Positions 19,192 through 27,001 of a DNA stretch of 64,000 bases are shown here, in pieces (position 1 is the stretch's first letter; every line of letters starts with the position of its first letter). The notes below the pieces were generated by a model that saw nothing but the letters and a program-made list of their open reading frames with translations, searched no databases and was not told the DNA's origin. A program made the translations under genes and the position numbers. The DNA is from an uncultured Aquimarina sp. (GTDB taxonomy: Bacteria; Bacteroidota; Bacteroidia; Flavobacteriales; Flavobacteriaceae), in assembly GCA_947489685.1 (NCBI GenBank), contig CANLEM010000003.1, positions 124,001 to 188,000 of the forward strand, written 5' to 3'.

Positions 19192-19929
19192 ATGAGATTA
19201 AAAGATAGAGTAGCGATTGTTACGGGAGGCGCACGAGGAATAGGAAAAGGTATATCCGAGCTATTTGCAAAAGAAGGAGCCACGGTAATTATATGGGATT
19301 TATTAGAAGATGGAGCGCAAACTGCAGATACGATTAATACAGGAGGGCATAAAGCTGAGTTTACCAAAATTTCTGTAACTGATAAAGAAGCAATTGAAAA
19401 AGAAGCAGAAAGAATCTATCAAAAATATGGTAAAATTGATATTCTGATTAATAATGCTGGGATAACCAAGGATCGCACATTGCATAAAATGAGTGAGGCA
19501 GAATGGGATGCCGTGATAGATGTAAATTTAAAAGGTGTGTTTTTATGTACGCAAGTGGTTTCAAAATATATGAAAGAAGCCGGGTATGGTCGTATTGTAT
19601 CCGCAGCATCCAATGTTGGATTGCGAGGTAATTTTGGGCAAACCAACTATGCCGCTACCAAAGCCGGAGTTATCGCGATGTCCAAAACCTGGACGATGGA
19701 GCTAGGTAAATATGGGATCACTGCAAATGCACTCGCTCCAGGATTTACCTTAACCGAAATGACCGAACAAATCCCTAAGGAACATTTGGATGGAATCAAA
19801 AAACAAATTCCTCTTCAAAAAGCAGCGACTCCTACAGATATAGCCTATGGATATTTATATCTCGCTTCAGACGAAGCCTCGTATGTATCAGGTATTTGTT
19901 TAACTATAGATGGCGGAATTTCGAGATAA
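19192..19929 (+). CDS. FabG-like 3-oxoacyl reductase (SDR)
   Basis: A 245-residue SDR with the closest look to 3-oxoacyl-ACP reductase in this cluster. It has TGGARGIGKGI (about residues 12-22), NNAGITKDRTLHKMSEAEWD, the catalytic YAATKAGVIAMSKTW (around residue 150), and the tail YVSGICLTIDGGISR. NNAGITKD is a frequent FabG signature. Whether it works on ACP or CoA esters is not decidable; the context of acyl-CoA dehydrogenases and a MaoC hydratase favours CoA. The last MaoC gene follows after a 187-base gap that holds a palindromic repeat. Confidence 0.9.
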   Translation: MRLKDRVAIVTGGARGIGKGISELFAKEGATVIIWDLLEDGAQTADTINTGGHKAEFTKISVTDKEAIEKEAERIYQKYGKIDILINNAGITKDRTLHKMSEAEWDAVIDVNLKGVFLCTQVVSKYMKEAGYGRIVSAASNVGLRGNFGQTNYAATKAGVIAMSKTWTMELGKYGITANALAPGFTLTEMTEQIPKEHLDGIKKQIPLQKAATPTDIAYGYLYLASDEASYVSGICLTIDGGISR

Positions 19930-20016
19930 TAACAATTTGTACTGTAGTTAAAATATCGTGTATTAACCATGGTCTTGGTAGATGATAAAACGTGGCTTTT
20001 ATCGAAAACTGAGCGT

Positions 20017-20073
20017 ATCAAACTTCGTCAAACTGAGCTTGTCGAAGTTTGTCGAAGTTTGTCGAAGTTTGAT
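20017..20073. repeat. REP-like palindromic repeat with triplicated 10-mer
   Basis: The outer arms are perfect inverted copies: ATCAAACTTCG at 20017-20027 and CGAAGTTTGAT at 20063-20073. Between them CTGAGCTTGTCGAAG is present, and GTCGAAGTTT is repeated three times in tandem at 20041-20070. The CTTCGACAAGCTCAG core recurs between genes in many bacterial genomes, so this is probably a REP-type element. It sits between fabG-like and maoC-like genes and could form a hairpin in the transcript. Confidence 0.75.
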
Positions 20074-20116
20074 AGCACAATACCCTTATTAAATACGAAT
20101 GATTAAAGAGAAAAAC

Positions 20117-20584
20117 ATGAATCAACTAATTTGTAAAAACTTTGAAGAGTTTAAAACCCACGAAGGGAAATCATTACCTACAGGAGAGTGGCTTACTGTA
20201 ACCCAGGATATGATCAATGCTTTTGCAGAGGCTACGCAAGATTTTCAGTGGGTGCATGTAGATTTAGAACGTATTAAGAAAGAATCCCCATTTAAAAAAC
20301 CAATAGCGCATGGATTTCTATCTGTTTCTTTATTATCCAAAATGTTGATGGATTTGATTCGTATAGAGAGTTTTGCAATGGGTGTAAATTATGGCCTTAA
20401 TAAAGTACGTTTTCCGCACCCTGTACCCGTAGATTGTAGATTGCGATTGCATAGTAGTATTCAAAAAATAGAGGCCTACGCCGAAAATGGTTTAAAAATT
20501 ACCTGGGATTGTTCTGTAGAAATCGAAGGTGTCGAAAAACCTGCTTGCGTAGCAGAGTTTGTATCATTGATGTTTGAAGGGTAG
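20117..20584 (+). CDS. MaoC family (R)-hydratase/dehydratase
   Basis: A hot-dog-fold hydratase of about 155 residues. The hydratase-2 motif is present as ATQDFQWVHVD, with the Asp and His active-site pair, followed by KPIAHGFLSVSLLSKM. It would hydrate 2-enoyl-CoA, or dehydrate 3-hydroxyacyl-CoA, which fits the upstream dehydrogenases and SDRs. The frame is open to an ATG at 20099 (161 residues). I prefer 20117 (MNQLICKNFEEF) because an A/G-rich stretch precedes it and family members start near there. It is the last gene of the cluster. Confidence 0.85.
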   Translation: MNQLICKNFEEFKTHEGKSLPTGEWLTVTQDMINAFAEATQDFQWVHVDLERIKKESPFKKPIAHGFLSVSLLSKMLMDLIRIESFAMGVNYGLNKVRFPHPVPVDCRLRLHSSIQKIEAYAENGLKITWDCSVEIEGVEKPACVAEFVSLMFEG

Positions 20585-20650
20585 GATTAGTTTAGTAATT
20601 TTCATTACAAAATACTCTTGCCTTATGCAGTTATTGTTGCGGGTGTATGG

Positions 20651-21754
20651 TTATTTTTGAATATCAAAGGTGGGTAAAAAAACATCTTTAGTGATCGCAA
20701 AAGGTAATTTATCTTCTTGAGAGTTATAGGCACCACCTGTGTATACAGCCACCATATTTAATTCGGGAATGACCATAATATACTGCCCACCATTACCTGT
20801 AGCTGTTTTGGACATAAGTACTTTTTTATTTACTGCAAAAGGAATATTCCACCATAAATAACCATAGTCTATTCCTGTGATTTTAGTTTTGGGTGTAGTG
20901 GCCTCTTCGATCCATCGTTGGGAAACAATCTGTTTCTTATTCCACTTTCCTTGATGAAGAATTAATAAGCCAAGTTTTGCCATATCGCGAGAAGTCATAT
21001 ACAATCTTTTACCCGATGGGATAACCTTTTTATCAGATGTATGTCCCCAACGTATGTTGGTAATACCTAATTCGCTAAACAAATAGTTATCAGCAAATTT
21101 GTCTATTGTCATACCTGATGCTTGACTTATTATTTCGGCAACTAGCATGGCACCCATCGAACAATATTTTGAAACTGTTCCTGGTTCATTGACCATGGGT
21201 AAATCAAGCGTATACTGCAGCCAATCTTTTTTTCTATATACTTTGTCTTCTTGTCCTTTTGATTTTTTATCCCAATCATTGCATTCAAGTCCGGTGGACA
21301 TGGTGAGCAGATGTTTGATAGTAATTTTTTCTTTTCTCGTATCAATATTTTTCTGAGGTACGGGTTTTTTGAGATATTTTGATATAGGATCATTAACATG
21401 ATCAATAAATCCTTTGTCAATGGCAATGCCCATTAATATAGATCGTATACTTTTTGTGGTTGATCGAAGATCATGAGGAATATTGGCCGTATGGTTATTA
21501 AAATACTCTTCGATGATTAATTGATCGTTCTTAAGCAGTAAAACACTATGTAATTTGTTTTTTCCGTTTTTGGCCTGATTAAAAAAATGATAAACCCGTG
21601 TTGTATCAATACCTAACGATTTAAGGTTGGAGGTTTTTAACCCATCATCAAGCTGTTTGGGTTGGACATACGTATAGGTGTCTTGCCCATAGGATAGTAG
21701 ATTACAGAATAAGACAAAGACAATAAATAAGATTCTATTTTTTAGCATGATCAT
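20651..21754 (-). CDS. Secreted serine hydrolase (beta-lactamase class C/PBP-like)
   Basis: A 367-residue protein with an N-terminal signal peptide (ILFIVFVLFCNLLSYGQ) and a serine beta-lactamase fold. The SxxK motif is STTKSIRSIL (around residue 98) with the nucleophilic Ser. The region HLLTMSTGLECND is a common family marker, and YGYLWWNIPF and GNGGQYIMVIPE lie near the C-terminus. It is likely periplasmic. The family includes esterases and peptidases, so true beta-lactamase activity is not implied. Convergent with the MaoC gene. Met3 (21748) is an alternative start. Confidence 0.88.
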   Translation of the reverse strand: MIMLKNRILFIVFVLFCNLLSYGQDTYTYVQPKQLDDGLKTSNLKSLGIDTTRVYHFFNQAKNGKNKLHSVLLLKNDQLIIEEYFNNHTANIPHDLRSTTKSIRSILMGIAIDKGFIDHVNDPISKYLKKPVPQKNIDTRKEKITIKHLLTMSTGLECNDWDKKSKGQEDKVYRKKDWLQYTLDLPMVNEPGTVSKYCSMGAMLVAEIISQASGMTIDKFADNYLFSELGITNIRWGHTSDKKVIPSGKRLYMTSRDMAKLGLLILHQGKWNKKQIVSQRWIEEATTPKTKITGIDYGYLWWNIPFAVNKKVLMSKTATGNGGQYIMVIPELNMVAVYTGGAYNSQEDKLPFAITKDVFLPTFDIQK

Positions 21755-21835
21755 TATCCTTCTAAATTAAAAAGAAACAGATCTATTAGGCCACAATTAT
21801 TAGGCCATTTTAATATCAATTATGGTTATTATTAG

Positions 21836-22246
21836 TTAGATTTCTGTTCTGGATGCTACTTTTAATTCTATTCTAGCCAAAATAATAATAATTGCTATTT
21901 CTAATAAAAAATAGGCGAATCCCCAATGCGTTAGGTTTTCGTAATGATAATAGATACTCAAAACAGAAATTCCACAATACACAAGGTTTGCAACTGCAAT
22001 GCCAGTTAACCATTTACCAAAGTTTTTTTTAAGTACGAGATAGCAATACATATCATAGATTAGAAATACGACAGGAAAGAAAGCGAGAAAATATAGTGTG
22101 TTAACTGGCATCCCAATACTATGCTCGAACTTGGGAAAAATACCACCTAATATGGTTGCAGAGAGCAAAGCGCCAATCCAATCAAGTAAAAACAGAGTTT
22201 TTGATTTTAATTGCACGTTATAATGTATTAATTCTTGAAAATACAA
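21836..22246 (-). CDS. Small integral membrane protein of unknown function
   Basis: A 136-residue protein with about four predicted membrane helices (TLFLLDWIGALLSATILGG, TLYFLAFFPVVFLIYDMYCY, WLTGIAVANLVYCGISVL, FAYFLLEIAIIIILARIEL). I do not recognise the family with confidence. The first 29 bases overlap the end of the upstream P-loop gene, so the two are probably translated together. The C-terminus is short and charged. There is no catalytic motif. Confidence 0.7.
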   Translation of the reverse strand: MYFQELIHYNVQLKSKTLFLLDWIGALLSATILGGIFPKFEHSIGMPVNTLYFLAFFPVVFLIYDMYCYLVLKKNFGKWLTGIAVANLVYCGISVLSIYYHYENLTHWGFAYFLLEIAIIIILARIELKVASRTEI

Positions 22247-22757
22247 TTTCTATTTTGGTATGCATATCTTTTTCGCCATCTATTTTTAAAACTGGACATT
22301 CTAGCCTTTTTAACCAGTTGAGGTGAGCTTTATAGGTTCTTCCATCAAAATTTGGATTTTCATATTGATTCGCCCATGCCAAGAAAGCTTCTGTTTTTTG
22401 TTGTGTATCTCTGTCGGTTCTGAGTTTATCTCCATAACGTAATACTTCCCTCTTTTTAAGCCGTTCCATTCTTATATCATTTTGAAGATGTAAGAATACA
22501 ACTAGATCAAATGCCGTTTCCCATTCTTTCCCCCAACTTACCATAGAACCGCTTACAATAACGGTTTTATATTTTTTAATATCTGATTTTAAGTTTTCAT
22601 TCCTAATGTCTAATGGTATTTTTTCAAGAAAAGGCGGTACTGTTGGTTTCCAGTAGTAATCATCTGCATCTAAATGAACAAAATGAGTTCTCTTTTCTAT
22701 TGCTTTTCCTAATGTTGTTGTTCCTGCACCTGATGCTCCGATAATTAGTACTTTCAT
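22218..22757 (-). CDS. P-loop NTPase, adenylate/shikimate kinase-like
   Basis: A 179-residue cytoplasmic protein starting MKVLIIGASGAGTTTLGKAI, with Walker A loop GASGAGTTT at residues 7-15. VHLDADDYYW (about 28-37) supplies the substrate-site acidic residues seen in small-molecule kinases, and VSGSMVSWGKEWE looks like the second strand. RLKKREVLRYGDKLRTDRD resembles a lid. This matches the AAA_17/AAA_18 adenylate-kinase-like proteins of unknown substrate. It overlaps the upstream membrane protein gene by 4 bases (ATGA) and the downstream one by 29 bases, so a three-gene operon is likely. Confidence 0.8.
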   Translation of the reverse strand: MKVLIIGASGAGTTTLGKAIEKRTHFVHLDADDYYWKPTVPPFLEKIPLDIRNENLKSDIKKYKTVIVSGSMVSWGKEWETAFDLVVFLHLQNDIRMERLKKREVLRYGDKLRTDRDTQQKTEAFLAWANQYENPNFDGRTYKAHLNWLKRLECPVLKIDGEKDMHTKIEIVFSRINTL

Positions 22758-23398
22758 TTACTTGATTTTGACGATATAATCAATAAGCTTCCGCTGGATA
22801 AAATCCAGAAAGCAATACTAAAAGTAAACATTCTAAAACCAGTAAGACTTGTAAATACAAATCCTGTAAGTCCGCCTATGATAGCAAAAAGTGTAATGCC
22901 AATTCCTAGATATCCAATCCATTTAGGCAATTTTCGTTCTATTATAATGATAATAGAATATATGAGTATTGCCATACAACAAGCCACAATAAAGATATAA
23001 TCTAACGGGATGTTTATGGCAAAGCTAAAATTGGTTATCGGTTTTAGAACATTAATATTTTCTTCTAATCGATCAGCGTATTGATTTAAGAAATAGGGCA
23101 ATACCAACCCATTAAACAGCGCAGCAAACATAGCTGCGATGAGCCCAAATGAGATTGTAATAAAGGCTAATACCGATAGTTTCCATCGATCCAATATGCG
23201 CATTGTAAGACCGTAAAACCCAAACAAGACAATCGGCAAACTGCATATAGCCAAAGAATGTGCTATGGTGATTGTTTTCGAAATTTGGATGATATGTGTT
23301 ATACTACCACCAGAAGGATGTAGCACCATGGTTAAAATGATCAATAGTGCTCCGGAAACAAGAGATATACCTGTACTTTTGTAAAAAGAATGATCCAT
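22754..23398 (-). CDS. Multi-pass membrane protein of unknown function
   Basis: A 214-residue protein with about six predicted membrane helices, for example SLVSGALLIILTMVLHPSG and LAICSLPIVLFGFYGLTMRI. The helices GYLGIGITLFAIIGGLTGFV and FTFSIAFWILSSGSLLIIS close the C-terminus. It resembles DUF4386-type or related Bacteroidota proteins, but the match is not firm. It is the first gene of an operon with the P-loop kinase and the 136-residue membrane protein. It is preceded at 76 bases by the end of the Crp-like gene. Confidence 0.7.
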   Translation of the reverse strand: MDHSFYKSTGISLVSGALLIILTMVLHPSGGSITHIIQISKTITIAHSLAICSLPIVLFGFYGLTMRILDRWKLSVLAFITISFGLIAAMFAALFNGLVLPYFLNQYADRLEENINVLKPITNFSFAINIPLDYIFIVACCMAILIYSIIIIIERKLPKWIGYLGIGITLFAIIGGLTGFVFTSLTGFRMFTFSIAFWILSSGSLLIISSKSSK

Positions 23399-23474
23399 TT
23401 TTTTGATATTAGTTAACGTACCAAATATCTATGGAATCATAAAAACGAACACTTGATCCAAATCAAGAAATGCA

Positions 23475-24053
23475 TTATATTTTAGAAAGTCTTTTGCGCA
23501 CGCGACTCAACGTTTCGGGCGTTATTTTTAAATAAGAGGCGATGAGGGTTTGCGGAAATTTTTGAATGATTTCGGGCTTGTTTTTTAATAGGTACATATA
23601 CTTTTCATCGGGAGTATTGTTATTATCAAAAAAATCAATTCGGGACACTGCATTTTCCAAAAGTTTACCCATTTGCAGAAATGACTGGGATTGCCCAATG
23701 AGACGATGGATCGATTCGATATACAGGATCGATACTGATGTTTTTTCAAAAGCTCGAATATCGTACTCAGACGGTTTTTGAGAGGTAAAGCTTTTATGAT
23801 TAAGCACCCAATCATTGGATATATTGAGATCAATGATAACCTGATCCATATCCGAATTTATTTTGTACTGAAGCACAGCACCATTATTTATATAACATAG
23901 AAACGAACAGACTTCGTCTTTTTTTAAAAGAAACTCATCTTTCTCAAAAGTTTTATGTACCACAACTTCTTCAAGAAGCTTTAGCTCTTTGGGAGAGTAA
24001 CTACCAGTAGTAGTAAGGTATGTTGTAATAGGATAACTCATGAGATATTTCAA
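23475..24053 (-). CDS. Crp/Fnr family transcriptional regulator
   Basis: A 192-residue Crp-like regulator. Residues 20-125 form the cyclic-nucleotide-binding-like domain (VHKTFEKDEFLLKKDEVCSF and YINNGAVLQYKI). The last 30 residues are a helix-turn-helix, TLIASYLKITPETLSRVRKRL, very like that of the regulator at 9478. The ligand-binding Arg/Glu set of true cAMP sensors is not evident. It lies 76 bases upstream of the membrane/kinase operon in the same direction, so it may control it. Confidence 0.85.
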   Translation of the reverse strand: MKYLMSYPITTYLTTTGSYSPKELKLLEEVVVHKTFEKDEFLLKKDEVCSFLCYINNGAVLQYKINSDMDQVIIDLNISNDWVLNHKSFTSQKPSEYDIRAFEKTSVSILYIESIHRLIGQSQSFLQMGKLLENAVSRIDFFDNNNTPDEKYMYLLKNKPEIIQKFPQTLIASYLKITPETLSRVRKRLSKI

Positions 24054-24124
24054 AAAGAATACCTACACATATAGACGATAGCGCCAAAACGGCAAGACCA
24101 TTACAAAAAACGATATATCTGGGG

Positions 24125-24700
24125 TTACTCTACAGATGTGCTGGTAGTATCGATGACTGCCTTAGGAAAATAATCCTTGGTGTTTTCTTCGATAAGTTTT
24201 TTTAAACTGTTTAGATTCTCATCTTCCTGGGTTTTCATAAGACCCGACATAAACGAAACCATTGATTTATTGATGATGCCATTACCTATCGTAGAGGATT
24301 TTGAAGTAATCGTGGTTTTACCATCTTTTTCTTTAAAAGATATATCATAATCCATATTCATAAAATCCATAGTAAATGTCATAGCAAGATGCTCATTGGA
24401 TTTTATAGCGGTAATGGTCTCCTCCATCACCATATCTTGACCTTGATCTTCGACATAAATTTTAGAAACAGCTCCAACAGTATTGGCAGTACCACTAATA
24501 AGTTCAGATTTTTTAAATCCTTTTATCCATTTAGGTAAATTAGATTCGTCTTGCATCACCGCCCAAGCTTCTTTTGCCGGTTTGTTTACGACGACTTCGC
24601 TCTCATAAGATACCGTAGGTGAAATAAGCCCTTTACCGATAAATACCAGTATGAGTACGATCACTATATATAATACATACTTTAAATACTTCATAATCAA
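24125..24700 (-). CDS. SRPBCC family protein with N-terminal membrane anchor
   Basis: A 191-residue protein: one N-terminal helix (MKYLKYVLYIVIVLILVFIGKGL) and then a START/SRPBCC-like domain (VNKPAKEAWAVMQDESNLPKWIKGFKKSELISG). That opening, with AW and a W-bearing loop, is the usual polyketide-cyclase-like pattern. The domain would hold a hydrophobic ligand. The C-terminal tail is short and Thr/Ser rich. The start could be Met1 or Met3 (24694). It stands between a Crp regulator and an S41 peptidase. Ligand unknown. Confidence 0.8.
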   Translation of the reverse strand: MIMKYLKYVLYIVIVLILVFIGKGLISPTVSYESEVVVNKPAKEAWAVMQDESNLPKWIKGFKKSELISGTANTVGAVSKIYVEDQGQDMVMEETITAIKSNEHLAMTFTMDFMNMDYDISFKEKDGKTTITSKSSTIGNGIINKSMVSFMSGLMKTQEDENLNSLKKLIEENTKDYFPKAVIDTTSTSVE

Positions 24701-24805
24701 GAGATTTGTTTTGCTATAAATGTAAGAAATTAAATTGTCTCCTTAAAGAGCATTACAAAAAACTAATGTAAGTAGTGTATATGTATTTCGAAATTCTATT
24801 TAGTT

Positions 24806-25774
24806 TTAATTATTGATATAATCGATAGCCATCTGAATTATGTTTTCGTCTGTAGTTGGTGTATCAGGAGTAACAGGTACAGTACCATATTTGTTCTTAT
24901 TTCTATCGGCCATAGTGGTTGTCGCTATAAATAATTCTGTGCCATCATTCAAAGAGAATTTTGTGTTAGATGCCGATATCCCACAGGTAGCACTTCCAAA
25001 ACTTTGGGTGTTGTCTCTCCCGACAAAAGCTATGGCAAGAGCTTCTCCCGAACCAGCAACTGCAGTGTTAAGTAAAACAGCAACCTTGGGGTTGGGATTA
25101 ATAAGGGTATATGGATTTGGCAATGATACTTCGGTTCTTTGATCTAGCCTTGATGATCCGTTTGAATAGGACCAAGCGCGCTCCGAATTATTGGGATCGA
25201 TAAAATAACCTACTGTTCCTTCACCTAAAATGGGACCTATACCAGCTAGCATCGACCACATGAATCCACCTCTGTTATTTCTTAAATCAACAATCCATCC
25301 CGTTATGTTTGCGTTATCTTGATTTTTAATGTTATCATGAATGCCTCGGACATATGCTATTTCTTCAGTTTCATCACCAGTATCCGGTTCGACAAGTACG
25401 TATCCTATATTATCCGGAACAGTTACGGTGGCTATGGTAGTTGGATCACAATTTAGTGAAGAACCGGCAATAAATGTCCCATCTGATTTTAGAATAAAAC
25501 TACTATCCTCTCCAAGCAATTGCAATGCGAGACGAAGCGCTTCATCTGTTTGAGTAATATCTTGTACATCTGAAGCTTTATTTAGAACTTGATTTCGGAA
25601 ATCGTCCCAATCGATAGTATTTCGATTGATCGAGTTAGCTTGCATTATGCTTACCACAGTATTTAAATAATCGGGGACCTGCGTGTCAATTGGAGGAGTA
25701 TCATCAGAATCACAGGATATCAATACAAATAAACTTAGAATAAAAAGAGATTTTAGGTTTTTCATGGTAATCAT
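24806..25774 (-). CDS. S41 family peptidase, lipoprotein
   Basis: A 322-residue predicted lipoprotein: signal peptide FILSLFVLISC with lipobox LISC and Asp/Ser-rich sequence after Cys. The body has the S41 (tail-specific protease) core: GWIVDLRNNRGGFMWSMLAGIGPILG and the nucleophilic Ser in AVAGSGEALAIAF (about residue 240). The Lys partner is not certain from reading. It has no clear PDZ domain, so it is a short S41 type. It is likely anchored in the periplasm or outer membrane. Met4 (25765) is the more natural start, given the KNLKS signal opening. Confidence 0.85.
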   Translation of the reverse strand: MITMKNLKSLFILSLFVLISCDSDDTPPIDTQVPDYLNTVVSIMQANSINRNTIDWDDFRNQVLNKASDVQDITQTDEALRLALQLLGEDSSFILKSDGTFIAGSSLNCDPTTIATVTVPDNIGYVLVEPDTGDETEEIAYVRGIHDNIKNQDNANITGWIVDLRNNRGGFMWSMLAGIGPILGEGTVGYFIDPNNSERAWSYSNGSSRLDQRTEVSLPNPYTLINPNPKVAVLLNTAVAGSGEALAIAFVGRDNTQSFGSATCGISASNTKFSLNDGTELFIATTTMADRNKNKYGTVPVTPDTPTTDENIIQMAIDYINN

Positions 25775-26055
25775 TTACAACTTTATTATTAGACTTTTTA
25801 TATATGTACACTAACATCTTAAAATGTTACCAAGCCATTACCGTTTTCTGTACTGATTTTATATTTTTTTTCTCTACAGTTTTTGCAGAATTAGCGATTT
25901 TATCAATCAAACCTTTTTACCCTGAGTCTTTAGGATAATGTAAGTCTCTTAGGTGTAGTGTTTTATAAAAGTTTGTATTGGCTGATTATTACAGACGTTT
26001 CGGTTACGAGTTGTTGTAATGTTTACTAGGGATCTTTATCCGAACTTACCATTAT

Positions 26056-26850
26056 TCATTTACATTCATAAAATTCTCCTGTAAAAGATTCATTGGGGCA
26101 CCAGGTATCCTTATTAACGATGTAGGCATCGTTTCTGATTTTTTGCTTATTAAGTAATACATAATCCAAGGCATCCTGTTTACTAGAAAATATTTTTGAG
26201 ATCACTCGGTAACTATTGTTTCTGAAATAGATTTTTGGATCATCGATTCCGGATTTGATGAGGTTATTCAATTCATATGTGGATTGATCCAAAGTAGCAT
26301 CTCCGGTAAATACAATACACCAATTACCAGTAGATTTATTGATTAGTTTTCTTTCGTATTGTGCTTTTTCTAATTGCACATTGTTTAATACACTTTTCTG
26401 ATTCGAGGTTAACGATTCTTGACTTAAAAGCTCATTTTCTTTGTTTACCAATTCTTTAAATGCGATATAATCGGTTTCTATAATATCTTTATAAGCCACC
26501 CATCTTACTCGTAAACGTTCGGTTGGTGTTACAGTCGAAAAGTATTCGGCTAGTTTCCATCGGGCTTCAATATTGTCCGCTTCGAGTATGGTGGCTACAT
26601 ACTTGTCGTACACCTGCATTTCTTTGATACCTGTTTCTCTTTCGGTAAAGCTGGATTCGACAATTTTGGCAGCAAAAACTATTGCGACCGAAACAATATA
26701 CCATTTGCCGAACTCTATTATTTTATCCAATACTTCTTTTGAGATTTTTCCACCAAAAAGAAAGTAGCACAACAAAACGATAAATGAAAGTAACGGAATT
26801 GCTACATAAGCTACTCCAAACCAATTGATAATACTTGTAAGTGTATCCAT
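26056..26850 (-). CDS. Membrane protein with possible SPOR-like C-terminal domain
   Basis: A protein of 264 residues (276 if the ATG at 26886 is used). Two N-terminal membrane helices (VAYVAIPLLSFIVLLCYFLF and WYIVSVAIVFAAKIV) are followed by a helical region and a C-terminal part of about 75 residues. The latter has the pattern of a short alpha/beta domain: WCIVFTGDATLDQSTYELNN, then YRVISKIFSSKQDALDYV and a Cys-containing end. This recalls SPOR-like peptidoglycan-binding domains but is not a firm match. I prefer 26850 as start (MDTLTSIINWFG). Function unknown; it lies 150 bases downstream of the Mrr gene on the same strand. Confidence 0.7.
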   Translation of the reverse strand: MDTLTSIINWFGVAYVAIPLLSFIVLLCYFLFGGKISKEVLDKIIEFGKWYIVSVAIVFAAKIVESSFTERETGIKEMQVYDKYVATILEADNIEARWKLAEYFSTVTPTERLRVRWVAYKDIIETDYIAFKELVNKENELLSQESLTSNQKSVLNNVQLEKAQYERKLINKSTGNWCIVFTGDATLDQSTYELNNLIKSGIDDPKIYFRNNSYRVISKIFSSKQDALDYVLLNKQKIRNDAYIVNKDTWCPNESFTGEFYECK

Positions 26851-26976
26851 ATTATTTGATATTAAACCCAATGTGTTGTATAGCAACTAATAGTGTAACA
26901 AGTAAAAACTTGATCCTTCCTATAGATATCCTGTTTCTTGTTTGGTATAAAGAAACTATAACCCACAAAGACTTTC

Positions 26977-27001
26977 AATACCCGTTAGTGGGTATTTTTT
27001 T
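26977..27001 (+). terminator. Hairpin with a plus-strand T-run
   Basis: Stem AATACCC (26977-26983) and GGGTATT (26990-26996) with a 6-base loop, followed by T residues to 27001. The T-run is on the plus strand, but both neighbouring genes are on the minus strand. It could end an unannotated plus-strand transcript, or just mark the boundary after the Mrr gene. Confidence 0.5.

Noticed and set aside
20041..20070. Triplicated GTCGAAGTTT as a CRISPR array
   Set aside because: The repeats are 10 bases, directly adjacent with no spacers, and no cas genes are near.
20651..21754. A true beta-lactamase resistance gene
   Set aside because: Only the general serine hydrolase SxxK pattern is visible; most such Bacteroidota proteins are esterases or peptidases.
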